NCBI GenBank assembly: GCA_001695595.3
Contig: MBPM02000024.1
Location: forward strand, 682,001-746,000
Reading direction: 5' to 3'
From: Plasmopara viticola
Lineage: Eukaryota > Oomycota > Peronosporomycetes > Peronosporales > Peronosporaceae
DNA: 64,000 nt
Shown: piece by piece, positions 47,808 through 58,782 of the stretch
How positions within the stretch are numbered: position 1 is the first letter of the stretch
Layout of the letters: each line of letters starts with the position of its first letter
The notes under the pieces: model-generated
What the model was told of the DNA's origin: nothing
The model's input: the letters and a program-made list of their open reading frames with translations, nothing else
Database searches by the model: none
Program-made: the position numbers and the translations under genes

Positions 47808-48170
47808 TTAAGTGCTTGTTTGAAGATTGAAATTCGTGTTTATACATTTGGCGAACTCTTCGCTCTTCAGCTCATCGAACGCAAGGTTGCAACGTTGACA
47901 TCTTTTGTCGGTGTCGTTTTTAGTTTCGTCTTTCCTCGTTCTGCGAGTCTTGACAAGCAGTAAGACTTTACAGACAAGGAAAACGCCAGCGTATAGGCTG
48001 CCCACGATATAGCAATTGATCTCAGCACTACTGGAACTCGTGTGCAGCCCATGCATAAATTTTGGTTGGATTCGTAGCAAAAAACCAAAGACTGGCACCA
48101 GCAGCGTACCAGCTGTCGAAATTGCCATGACAGCTCGCAGGTGGCTCGGCATGCTGCACTTTTCGTGCAT
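47808..48170 (-). CDS. Hypothetical small membrane protein with two hydrophobic helices
   Basis: Open frame for 120 residues starting MHEKCSMPSHLRAVMAISTAG. Two hydrophobic segments are visible: about residues 13-31 (AVMAISTAGTLLVPVFGFLL) and 52-73 (CYIVGSLYAGVFLVCKVLLL). A Lys/Arg-rich stretch then leads to a CxxC motif (RCQRCNLAFDE) and an acidic tail. I recognise no family. A frame overlapping it on the same strand (48217-47867) is less protein-like. It lies 153 bp downstream of the stop of the transporter gene on the same strand. It may be real or a decayed gene; codon quality is fair. Confidence 0.45.
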   Translation of the reverse strand: MHEKCSMPSHLRAVMAISTAGTLLVPVFGFLLRIQPKFMHGLHTSSSSAEINCYIVGSLYAGVFLVCKVLLLVKTRRTRKDETKNDTDKRCQRCNLAFDELKSEEFAKCINTNFNLQTST

Positions 48171-48323
48171 TTTTTAGTATGATGCTTGAAACGACAGGTT
48201 ACTTCAACAGTACTCATTGTAAAATTGCTTAGTTTACTATATGCAGTGGCCTCGAATACTATTTCTTTGCGTTATTACCTGCTGTCTACATGTCGCCGCA
48301 TTCGACATAGGCAACTTCATTGC

Positions 48324-49970
48324 TTAAGCATGCATATTTGCGGGTATCTTGTTGTCGCGAAAACTTTTCAGTTCAGCCAGCCGCACAAAGCGATGGTAGA
48401 TTAACGGGTGCAGCTGGCTTAGTCGTACCGGGTTCTCAGCGAAGCACACAAATAGCGTCTTAATGATGGCTGCGATTACTTGTGTGGCCAGCGAGATGGT
48501 CGTGTAGCAAAGTGTGAACGCTGCTAGCGTGAAAAAGGTTGCGTACGATGATGCACCAGCCAGGGCCGACGCCATCAACGCACTCATGACACCTGCCCAG
48601 CCATTACCACCAAGAAGCAGGATACGACTCGTTAAATCGTCGTCTACGATCGCCTCAACGCCATGTTGCTCGATAAGCTCCCACGCGTCGTGTGCTGCAA
48701 CGTAAAATGGCTTGTTGTAGCCTGCAATGTGCACAAAGGAATACTTATGATACGTGCGAATAAAGTGCTCCACTCGCTCAGAGCGGAGCGATCCTAATCG
48801 TCGCGAGAGGATAAAACCGTCTCGTCGAGCCCAGCGTAGAGCATTCCAAAGAAGGTGGGCCAGTGGACACAGCAGCGAGCCGATGCAGATGGAGCCAAAC
48901 GAACTGGACATAGCGCAACGTGTGTAATGTAATACCACCTTTCGGTCAAGGTAAGCAGTGCTTGAGTCTTGCTGTGTCTGGCCATTCTCATCATCTCTTG
49001 AGACATTGTGGACTAAAATACTATCGCGAACATCAAATGCAATCTCGGTTGACTCGTTGCGGAAATACCACATCAAAGTTGTACCCGAGACTACGATCGT
49101 GATGACATTTTTGAAAATGTTTGACACCCAGTAAAAGTGAAAGATTAAATAAAGCATCGAAAAGCTCCAGGGCGACACCTCCTGTCCAATATACCCGATC
49201 GTCGAGCAAATCCAGCTAGCCCAAACGGTGAAAATGACTAATACAGCACATGTTGCGTATCCAAGTGCTGGGTGAGACAGCAAAACCTCAACGACCAACT
49301 CGAAAAAGACTGCTACAAAGTCCAAGCCATTCGAGCGTATGTACCAAACCAGGTCGAGGACTACAACGCCCCCGCAAATGATGCCCCAAAACATACCATA
49401 ACTGGACTCGAAAAAAAACAACGTGACTGCAAGTGACGTTAGCCCGACTATTGAGAAGATGCATGATCCCTGCACGAAGCGAAGCTTGGAGTAGAATATA
49501 AATAGTAGCAACCAGCCCAAGACAAACAGCACATTCACCACACAAAGCGAAAGCAGCGCTACCCCCACATCTGCGTCATCCTGCTTTGCGTTCTTAAACT
49601 TACGCACGCCACTAACTATGTCACCGCGCTCGTCTCTGTGCTCACCGTCCATGCGAATGCTGTCGGTGGCAAAAACTGTCAAAATAAGATGCAGCCCAAA
49701 CAGCACCACGAACAAAATATCCCGAAAGACAAGCGGTGACTGCAACGATGGGAGAGGACGCTCGCCACTGGCCGAATCGGTCATAGAAAGCGGAATTAGC
49801 TTTGACGCAGACGCCAAATCGTAGTCCGCTACGTCCTCGTCATCGTGCTGTAGGGTAGGCGATAGAGACAGATCTTCCATGGCCGCAAGCGGAGAAGTTG
49901 GGGCATCGTGTGAACTGTCCATAACGTCATCGATAGCAATGCTTGATGGCCGCGAGATGGGCGTTGCCAT
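48324..49970 (-). CDS. Choline transporter-like membrane protein (SLC44/CTL family)
   Basis: Single-exon gene, 548 residues from the first ATG (MATPISRPSS); the frame is open five codons further but only from a TTG. The first 75 residues are Ser/Asp-rich and cytosolic. About ten hydrophobic helices follow, from LVFRDILFVVLFGLHLIL to the C-terminal hairpin ending IIKTLFVCF. The family signature is clear: FYWVSNIFKNVITIVVSG followed by WYF, then SFGSICIGSLL and YKYSFVHIAGYNKPFYVAA. CTL proteins move choline or related amines or act in lipid supply; the substrate in oomycetes is not known. Several CTL-like genes are usual in oomycete genomes. Its promoter faces the gap to the right. Confidence 0.88.
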   Translation of the reverse strand: MATPISRPSSIAIDDVMDSSHDAPTSPLAAMEDLSLSPTLQHDDEDVADYDLASASKLIPLSMTDSASGERPLPSLQSPLVFRDILFVVLFGLHLILTVFATDSIRMDGEHRDERGDIVSGVRKFKNAKQDDADVGVALLSLCVVNVLFVLGWLLLFIFYSKLRFVQGSCIFSIVGLTSLAVTLFFFESSYGMFWGIICGGVVVLDLVWYIRSNGLDFVAVFFELVVEVLLSHPALGYATCAVLVIFTVWASWICSTIGYIGQEVSPWSFSMLYLIFHFYWVSNIFKNVITIVVSGTTLMWYFRNESTEIAFDVRDSILVHNVSRDDENGQTQQDSSTAYLDRKVVLHYTRCAMSSSFGSICIGSLLCPLAHLLWNALRWARRDGFILSRRLGSLRSERVEHFIRTYHKYSFVHIAGYNKPFYVAAHDAWELIEQHGVEAIVDDDLTSRILLLGGNGWAGVMSALMASALAGASSYATFFTLAAFTLCYTTISLATQVIAAIIKTLFVCFAENPVRLSQLHPLIYHRFVRLAELKSFRDNKIPANMHA

Positions 49971-50679
49971 CGCCGTGATTCGCAATTCGTAGGACGCTTA
50001 GCTTGAATACAAGGCAGTTGAGAGTAAAACTGTATTGTGTCGGTTGGAAGAGTTCATACATTACGGATCGCCGGTTTTTCAAAAAAAGAGAATGGGTCTT
50101 CGCCCAAGGTTTTTATAATATCTTACAAAATAAATAATTACGATTAGCAGTATGACAGGATGGCATCAAATTGAAAAGTGCTAATGTTTGTGTATATCAA
50201 ATATATTCATACAATCGAGTGCTTAGTTGCTCGACATCGATGCTTAAATGATGCAGCCTGAGACGCTATCACAGTCGACATGCAATCACACCCAAAACTC
50301 TGCCCTACTCAAATGAGTGTGCAGCAGTTGGGTGGACTGGACCGATAAAGCCCCATAGTAATGAGGCACGGAACGCGGCCCCAAAATGGGTCGGATAGCT
50401 ACCAGTATTTTACGCTAGAGACAGCTTAGTCCTAGTGTGTGATTTCGATAGCTTAATTTCTAGCAAATATAGTGTACCCATTGCGATTTTCACGTTTAGC
50501 ACTAAACAATTTGCTGGTCTCATTTCATCTCTTGCTCTCGACAATAATTATCACAATTAGGCGTTCCACTGACAAAGAAACCAACCATATGTTGAGGAAC
50601 TTCATTGTGGCATTGTCATTGAGAGCCTAGCAACCGAAGCGAAAACAATGGTACGGTGGGTTTACTTGTTAAATTCTTT
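49971..50679. other. Upstream region of the transporter gene
   Basis: About 700 bp, AT-rich, without recognised genes or repeats. No strong initiator motif was found before the transporter start. Confidence 0.5.
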
Positions 50680-50689
50680 GATGCGAACA

Positions 50690-51017
50690 TTTGTATTGTA
50701 TTGTATTACGTTATCGCGTTGCCAAGTAATGCACGTGCTAGGCTCAGTCTGGCTAGTCCACGGCATAAATTGGTGTCCGCATACGTCGGGTCTCGTTCGG
50801 CGGGCAGTGCAGCCAGCACCGAGGTCGTGAGGGTCTTCCATTATTTTGTTTAGCTCTGACTTGGTAAGAGCCCAGGTGGTGCCCTGGTGCTGGAGACCGT
50901 CGCGTCGAGGGTGAGACTCGTTAGAGACCTGCAGATACCCGAGAGCACGTGCCCGAAGCGCGCGAGCATTAATCCCCGCGCTTGGAAGGAGGGCGTCACC
51001 CCAACCTTTTCCGAAGC
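50690..51017 (-). repeat. SINE-like repeat, copy 3 (reverse), with target-site duplication
   Basis: Full-length copy on the minus strand; on the plus strand it begins with its tail TTGTATTGTATTGTATTACG and ends with CCTTTTCCGAAGC. It is flanked by direct repeats GATGCGAACA at 50680-50689 and 51018-51027, which are the target-site duplication. The right-hand flank is a decayed Gypsy fragment, so it inserted into or beside an older element. Confidence 0.92.
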
Positions 51018-51029
51018 GATGCGAACACT

Positions 51030-51960
51030 GTTAGACATTAAGTCTAGGTGTGGGGTATGACCTCATTCAGGGTATAGGTATGCTGTGTCTAGAGCGTCAC
51101 GAACTAAAAGTTGATTTGAGGGTGAAGACACCTAAATCCTCGTAACAGAGCTTTGGTGAGTAATAAATTCACCTTTGCTAAGAGGTAGAGGACCAAGTCC
51201 GTCAATGCGCTGGGCATGATATTTTCATAATTGGACTCAAATAATCTGAATTGAAAAAACTATGGCTTGGTAAGCACCGACTTACATTTGTATATGTAAT
51301 TATGCACATATGTGCGCACGTGCGAAGTGTGTCAACGCGCAAAAGGCTTACCAGATGCGGCCGCACCATTGGTACTCTGGCAGTCCATTGACATGTATTT
51401 TGTGCTCAACCTGCCGCAGGACTCGGCGGACATCACTTGTATGGTGGTTTTCCCTAGTCAATTGGTAAAAATGGCTTGTCTGGTTAGTGTTAGACTCGAC
51501 CTACAGCGTATAAATTGTAGCGCCGTTTGTCGACTGTGTCTTGAAACATCAGGCTATTAGACTCCAACCACACTCCCGCATTACGGACTCAATTTGAAAA
51601 AGTATTTTAGTTGCTTGGTACCAGGCTGAACATTATCAGAATGGAATATCCGCAGATTGACCGATTCAATAAGTAAGCCTCGTCATCAAAGACGTGTTGC
51701 TCAGTGGATAAGTACGTATGGACAGCATCCTCCCACTCGTTGAGTCAACACTGAGCAGTGCGTTCATGTCTTGACCGGTTTTACGCCGTCTAACGTGCAT
51801 ATATTTGGAAACCCTTGTGCTCCGATAGACTCAATACAGTGTAGCTTAAATCTTGATGTGAAGGGGATAGCCCCGCACACACCTGATCTCAGCCCTTACA
51901 AAAAGCTTTAGCCAGACAAAATGGCTGAAATCGAAGATATTTCAGATGAGCCTTCTGATT
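51030..51960 (+). pseudogene. Degenerate Gypsy element (protease and integrase remnants)
   Basis: At 51055-51150 one frame reads YDLIQGIGMLCLERHELKVD, possibly the end of the aspartic protease. At 51312-51500 the frame MRTCEVCQRAKG...LWQSIDMYFVLNLPQDS...MVVFPSQLVKMACLV corresponds to the zinc-finger CxxC and the first catalytic Asp block (SIDMDFVxxLP...VVVFVDRLSKM) of Ty3/Gypsy integrase; the second V-Asp-R is changed to PSQ. Around 51730-51800 further scraps (PLVESTLSSAFMS and TGFTPSNVHIFGNP-like in shifting frames) resemble the late integrase segment. Reverse transcriptase and RNase H are missing between the two parts. Confidence 0.6.
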
Positions 51961-54525
51961 GAAGAAAAGGAACCACAAGTGTGAGTATCAAATCAAAGCC
52001 ATGGAGTTTAAGTCCTGTTGTAGGGATAGATGTCGCCGACGCTCTCTTCGAGCGATTAAACAGCATAGCGAAATCACCTCAACAAACCGTGTGGCATTCG
52101 GACACTGCGGGCTTAGCTCGTGTTTTAAAAGTGCTGTCTGCTATTAGCCACGACACTGCAACAGATTCAAACAATTATGAAGTCAGTTGGTTTTTATTCA
52201 ATAGTTTTAGGAGCGTTCTATTTGTTGTGCAGCCTATCGTGAAGCACGATAAACCACAAAGGTAGTTCCCGGTATGCAAAAAGTGATGTCAGAAAGTTCC
52301 CAAATTTGCGTTGTAAAGTATGATTTCACAAAGGTCAAAGTCTATAAGCGGAGTGTGTAACGAGCTTACAAACCTTCCCACTGGTTAGTGTGAGTCGCAT
52401 TAGTTGTTTGTCAAGTTCTACAACTCACAATATGTTGTTGTTGTTTTTGTGAACACATTAAAGCTTCTGTGAAGTAGCAATTTCAGTAGAGCGTGTTGGA
52501 CAAGAAATCATCATAGATTGATGGCTTTACTGTAAAGGAGAGTCAACTTCACGTGTAGAATTCCGACTTTGAATAGAGTCAATTAAGCCGATGACACACT
52601 AACACAGAACGTCTATTTATTTCTAATCTATATAATTATTGTTTAAAAGCCATTTTTTTTGAAAAAAATCGAGCCAAATGTAACATACATTTCTGTTGAC
52701 AGATCCGTCGAGTCTCACAGTCGGCTAACGTACTACTCCGCACACTTGTCCGCAAATTTTCCAGCTAGCTCTGCTCCAGGTCGAGAGTAACGATCGTCAT
52801 ATGTACTCGACAATGGAGCCTTTTAGGGATCTCTTTCTCGAGGCTTGCATAGCTTTAATATGCCTTTTTTTTCAAAACCCTTTAATACTGTTAGCTGAGT
52901 ACCCGATATTGAAATTAGAACCAAGGGTACCAAAGTTTGGTACACAATATGATATTTTAATCGTGAAGGAAAGCCTTCTTGTACAGCTGAAAACGCAACA
53001 AAGCGTACCGCTTTTTATCTTATAAAGCGGCGTTGCTATAATGGACATATCGTAAAAACACGCCTTAATCATTGCTTAGTCGTCCTTTGCGAGCCGTAAA
53101 ACAGCAAAAGTACTTGTAATTGCTTGTAATGAACTTTTTCTTCATGCTTATTTCGTCAATTTTTAGCGATGTGACGATCTTAACGCACAAAATGTCAACT
53201 CAACACAAATTACAAATGTTTGAATGAGAAGAACACATTAAAGTCGCTCCGACTAGTACAAGCTTTATCTCATTTCTACTCTGTATTCTCACTTATTTCG
53301 CTTATGTGCTTTGCTTAAGTCTGCGGCGCACTCATGCAGAAAGCAAAACCCTCAACACTTTAATGAGCGTCAGCCTGATCTTTAGGATAGACAAGATCAT
53401 TAAGATGTTCTGCAGCTCTTGCTTCTCACTGGCATGTTTTTTTGCAGCGTCACCAGTGTCTCGCATAGGCCTTAAGTCACATCAGCTTTGGCACAGAAAG
53501 CAGAAGAAAGATCGCTCAAACATCCACATTCATTATACAGAAGCGCTTCTATTGCCAAAGCTTTTTTTACGTATTTGCGGATCCAACAAACAACGATGAC
53601 TTTGGATGTCTGATAGAAAATTTATTGTCGTTCATATCACAAGCTAATGTACAGGTATCAACAAGGTTTAAATGCGCTTGCCATCACTGGAGTTGGGCTT
53701 ACTAAAAGAAGAAGCGGTAAAAGCCCATGGATATTGTACTGCCCACAATTTTTTGTACTTTTGATTTGTTGTATATTTTTCTCTTGGACGGGATAATGTG
53801 AGTAGTCGCTCACTAAAGACTCTTATTTTTTCAAAATGTCTCATGAAAGCAAGGGGTCGCACCCAAATATATATGCTAGCACTTGTGCCCAATTACAATC
53901 CTACAGGTGAAGATCGTTGACGTTGTGAGATTCTGGAATGATTTGGCAACCTTTCCTCATGTCAAACGCGTAGTGTATGCGCATCCTGCAATTGGCCGGA
54001 TTTAGCGGTCCCGGTGAGCCACTGCGATTGAGCTCCTTCAATCCGCTAGACAGCTTGAACAAGATGTGACATTCGATCGCTCTTGAGCCAAGATCATACA
54101 TACTAGCATTGGATACTGGCGCCACTGATGCTGATAACTTGACATCGTTTGTTAAAGAGAGTGTTTTTAAAGTTACAGAATGCATTTAAACGCGCAATAA
54201 TCACGTCGAGTTCGTGTGTGGACAAATGCTGAGTCCTTTGTAGTCAAGCGTGTCTGTCAGCTTATGCAGCTCGTTTTCCACACCCTGAAATTTTTGCATC
54301 GCTTACTTCAGTAGATTTGGTTCAAATCAACTTTGTGGTGCTCCGAGGCTGCTGAAGCTATTTGCTGAAAGCAATTGTAAGTTCGGTCCCCTGACCTTTG
54401 CACTATATTTCGAGTCAATACTAGCTGCAAATTGCTATCTGTCTTACTCTAAGCGTTAGTGATTTACTTCATGCTAATATTTAGTGGAAAGTTATGTAAA
54501 AATTCCATCAGCGATTATTTACCAT
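51961..54525. other. Gene-free gap
   Basis: No supported gene over about 2.5 kb; overlapping short frames only. It holds the LTR edge-like motif at 52356 and small palindromes (GTACCAAA-G-TTTGGTAC at 52927-52943; CCGCTTT/AAAGCGG at about 53009-53032). Confidence 0.5.
52356..52374 (+). repeat. LTR edge-like motif
   Basis: TGTAACGAGCTTACAAACC after AAGCGGAGTG. Nearly the same as the motif at 43489 (TGTAACAAGCTTACAAATAC). Confidence 0.35.
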
Positions 54526-54537
54526 ATCTCTGTGTAT

Positions 54538-54866
54538 ACCTGGAAAAGGTTGGGGTGACGCCCTCCTTCCAAGCGCGGGGGCTAAATGCTCGCGCGCTTC
54601 GGGCACGTGCTCTCGGGCATCTGCAGGTCTCTAACGAGTCTCACCCTCGACGCGACGGTCTCCAGCACCGGGCGCCACCTGGGATCTTACCAAGTCAGAG
54701 CTAAACAAAATGATGGAAGACCCTCACGACCTTGGTGCTGGCTGCACTGCCCGCCGAACGAGACCCGACGTATGCGGACACCACTTTATGCCGTGGACTA
54801 GTCAGACTGAGCCTAGCACGTGCATAACTTGGCAATGCGATAACGTAATACATTACATTACATTAC
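54538..54866 (+). repeat. SINE-like repeat, copy 4, with target-site duplication
   Basis: Full-length copy. Its tail is made of TACAT units in place of TACAA. It is flanked by ATCTCTGTGTAT at 54526-54537 and again at 54867-54878, a 12-bp target-site duplication. A different tail pentamer in an otherwise near-identical copy fits tail growth by template slippage during retrotransposition. Confidence 0.93.
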
Positions 54867-54878
54867 ATCTCTGTGTAT

Positions 54879-57627
54879 CTTCTTACAGTCAAAGGAAGAG
54901 CTAATCTGCGATAAGTTTCAATTAGTAAAACTCGATAAATATGATTGGCTGCATAGTCAACTAATCATATCTTTGGGTAGATGTGTAGTCGACATGACTG
55001 TATACCCCCTGAGGTGATTATTTAGTCGAGCGAGACATCAAAAACAATGCTTGTGTGACTAATAGGTCGCTTATCAACTGTAAGTATGGGGTGCACCAAA
55101 GCACATGTATGCTTTATACTTGAATCAGTCTATCAGCTGCAAATTACAGCACACATTTTTTCTTTTAAGTAGAAATACTGAAAGTTCGCTTGCCGAAGGA
55201 TCTCATATCTGCATGTATTCCATTATTGCAAGGGGCTGTGTGGATATAACACATCCCTCACACTGCATTGGAAACTCGACCTTTATGTCTCGTGGCAACG
55301 ATGCTGGAGCGATGCACATATCCCAACGGTGGATCAATCAATAAAATCCATGAACGGTAACATTTCTGGCTAAAGATACTTTTTAGCCGCAAAATCGTCC
55401 TGATGGTCTCGCTGCAGCTTTTTCAGCTATTTTGTTCGAGCCGATAAAAAGTCTTTCTGTATCATTTTCTTTCCAGGATCGGTCATCTGATCGCGTAAAA
55501 AGCCGATCTGGTATTTATATTGATCTCTTTTGTTAAAACTTCACACGCACGAATACGAGAGATAATTGCTTGCACTCAAGACGTCGTAATAGTGGCAGCT
55601 ACTGTAAGCTTCCGTGGAATTGTTTGGTCAAGATCATCAAATTTATAACCGTTATTGTTCGAGGCAACACTTCTGTACCCTCTTTCGATTTATCTGTCAA
55701 TTAAGGGGCGATCAATCTCTCAAACAGCTCTTCTGTGGCATCTCCTCGAAGATTGCTCTATCAAATCCCAGTCGGCACCAGCGCAACCTGTAGCATTTTT
55801 GGGCGAAACCCCTTTTTGTTAAAAAATAATAGGTAATTGTCGTCTCTTTTAAATGAAAGAAGCCGAGAGGATCATGAAGTCAGCTTTGATTTTGAACGAC
55901 AAGGTGTGCGTTGTGTTCGCGGTCCCACCTAGGGTGTCGAGCTGCGATCTCTGTCTCATTCAGAAGAAAGGCTCTGCCTGAGTTTCTTGTCATAGAAACA
56001 TTAATGAAGGGTCAGCTCAGAGTGACAAGTATATTCGTCACTTGACGCTTCTAAGTGGTTCTGCAGACCCATTCAAATCGCTTATAGCAATTTTCTTCGG
56101 TCATTCGGATTGACATAATATACAACAGCATTAACAGCTGTGTCTTTGCGGCAGAGAATATTATAGTCCTTGGCTGCTCATGCCTAGGATTCTTGCGGAT
56201 CCCGAAAGCTAAAAGCAAATGTTACTTGGCCTAAACCACAATACTAAAATAACTTGAGGATGTAGTTTGGTCGAGACAGCTAATTACACAAGTATAGTAG
56301 AACACAGATAATTGTCCAATTTGTTGATATTTTTCTTTGGGTGGAGATAGGAAAGCCATCACCTAGATGCTTTTAAAGCACTGAGTGAAACCTTTCAGCG
56401 GAAGTCCTATTGGCAGTGCAGATGGAACACTGCCGTTTGGCGCTGTTTGCGACACTCGGATTGTGCCATAGGCCGCGAGTTACTTCAAAAGTTGTCATGA
56501 ACAAGCTTAAACGCTCTCGTTCAGGCAGTTAAGAGCCGCTGAACGAAATTGCCTCGTTCATCTAAAAAAATATTTGTCATGAAGCATGCACCTAAGAAAT
56601 CCCGAGCGGATCTTCTGAATATTAAGCTTTCTGTGGCAGACAGTGATAACTACGCATCACTTGTCCCAACTTATTTTTAAATGTTGCCTATCTTCGCGGA
56701 ATACAACTTTGTGCTGACTTTATAACTGATACTTGCCGACGCGGTCTCGCGGAGGATAGACTATAAGCTATGAGCTGGTCAAAGTAGCAGGATTAGAAAT
56801 CTTCAGACGAGCGTGTTTTTCAGGCATACAGTACTGTTGACAATCTCAAGCCGTTGTTGCATTTCTGTATAGCAAGAAATGATGCCAAAGTCGAGTGGTT
56901 CAGCAATTGCAGCTGCACCGCTAAGAGTGGGTAGACGGTTGATTTCACTGAAGATTGGAGTAGAATGTTCCTGCTTCAGCCGTTGCTCCAAACGACAAAA
57001 ATCGAGTGTATGTTATACTTTTGGCGGCACATGGTGGTCTCATCGGTGGTCGTTCGGGCCGAAAAAAACAAATTCCTCATCTTGATGGCTTCACGATGGC
57101 CAAGTATGTAAGCTTCTTACGCGTCAAATCATTTACAGAGCCTACTCATACCCGCAGACTAATGGCCCTGACATTTTCTTGGAACTTCTAGATACTGGCG
57201 ATGACACAAGTACTTGAATTGCTTGTATCAATTGAGTAAGATGACGTATGTGGCACCAATCCACGATCAAAAGCCGCAGAGCCGGTCTACCTGTTTAGTA
57301 TTTTGTCTCAAACAATATTTCCACAAAGCGAACCGCACTTTAACATTTCTCGCATCAACAAGGTCCACAGCTTTTGTCTATATTGGTCACGAAAGTAAGC
57401 GTGGTGTTTATTTTAAGAGCATAGACGCTTCCGGGAAAAGCTCGAACATAATGTTAGACTTCTAGGTTCTGATGCGAGAAATGTTTCTTTGATCAATATT
57501 TGCAAAAAGATGGCTGGTACGGCGATAGGTGCGATAAGTTTTGTCCAAGATAAATAAACATTCACGAAGAAGAAAGTTTAGTGCTTATTCAGCATTACGA
57601 TGTATTTTTAAATCAATATCACGTGAC
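54879..57627. other. Gene-free gap
   Basis: About 2.7 kb of AT-rich DNA. No frame longer than 83 codons; no recognised domain, RNA or repeat. Confidence 0.5.
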
Positions 57628-57640
57628 AGGGTACCTTGGG

Positions 57641-57958
57641 AAAAGGTTGGGGTGACGCCCTCCTTCCAAGCGCGGGGGCTATATACTCGCGCGCTTCGGG
57701 CACGTGCTCTCGGGCATCTGCAGATCTCTAACGAGTCTCACCCTCGACGCGGCGGTCTCCAGCACCAGGGCGCCACCTGGGCTCTTACCAAGTCAGAGCT
57801 AAACAAAATAATGGAAGACCCTCACGACCTCGGTGCTGGCTGCACTGCCCGCCGAACGAGACCCGACGTATGCGGATCCCACTCTATGCCGTGGACTAGC
57901 CATAGAGCCTAGCACGTGCATTACTTGGCAACGCGATAACGTAATACAATACAATACA
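57641..57958 (+). repeat. SINE-like repeat, copy 5, with target-site duplication
   Basis: Full-length copy, flanked by AGGGTACCTTGGG at 57628-57640 and 57959-57971, a perfect 13-bp target-site duplication. A small deletion occurs near the 3' end (CTAGCCATAGAGCC where others have CTAGCCAGACTGAGCC). Confidence 0.94.
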
Positions 57959-57971
57959 AGGGTACCTTGGG

Positions 57972-58782
57972 TAGAAGCAATTTGACAAAATATCATTTTA
58001 TTGTATCTCAACGCATTGGTCTGATGACTTTCAAAAGATGGTGTCAACGTAACCAATGTTTCACGTGGCCTTTTTGATCATCATGGTTTGGACCCTCTCA
58101 TGAGTCATAAGGTGCTTCCAGCAACTTATCAAAATGTTTTTCTTTATCTATAACGTGGTGGCGATAGCGCGCCCCAAAATAGTCATTATGATAGCCAAAA
58201 GGCTGAGTGGTAGAGTACTAGTAATGCTGTGTGCATTGAGCAGCAAAAAAAGCAAAAAGCTCACTGAGAAGGCACCAAGAGTTCCTGGAAGTAGCCCTCT
58301 ATCCCATTGGATGTAATTCAAGTTCTAGTGTAGGACAACGTAGTGGACTATAGTATAAAGCCGAAATTTTATCTGGCTCCTCCTTTGAAGATCTTAAAGA
58401 CTGAAGGCTGGACACCCAATCGGCATTTGTTCCGGTTGCATGCCGAATCTTTGTCTTTATTGCATGATAAAGCATACATCGATTACCTCAAGACCTAAGA
58501 GAATGAACCGTCACTTAATAGAAGCTTTTGCTTGCCTCCTCCGTGTAAGGCCCGTCACAATGGCGATAGATAAGTGCTGAAGAAGAAGACAGCAAACATT
58601 TGCTTTTGAAATTAGTGTTTGCATAGTTGGTTGTGTCTACAGCAACGAATAGCGAAATCACTCAATTGGCATTGCCGACGACCACAGCTCCTCGCTACCA
58701 AACACTATTTTTTATATAGCCTAGCCAAATTTTAGATTCTAAGGAGTAGCCAAAAAAATTCACTTCGTATTACAAAGGTGCT
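57972..58782. other. Intergenic region ahead of the calpain-like gene
   Basis: About 800 bp with no supported gene. The last 25 bp (AATTCACTTCGTATTACAAAGG) contain a TCACTTC string that could be an initiator. Confidence 0.5.

Noticed and set aside
47867..48217. 116-codon frame overlapping the small membrane protein
   Set aside because: Same strand, shifted frame, Cys/Trp-rich and without clear helices; the 48170 start gives a more plausible protein.
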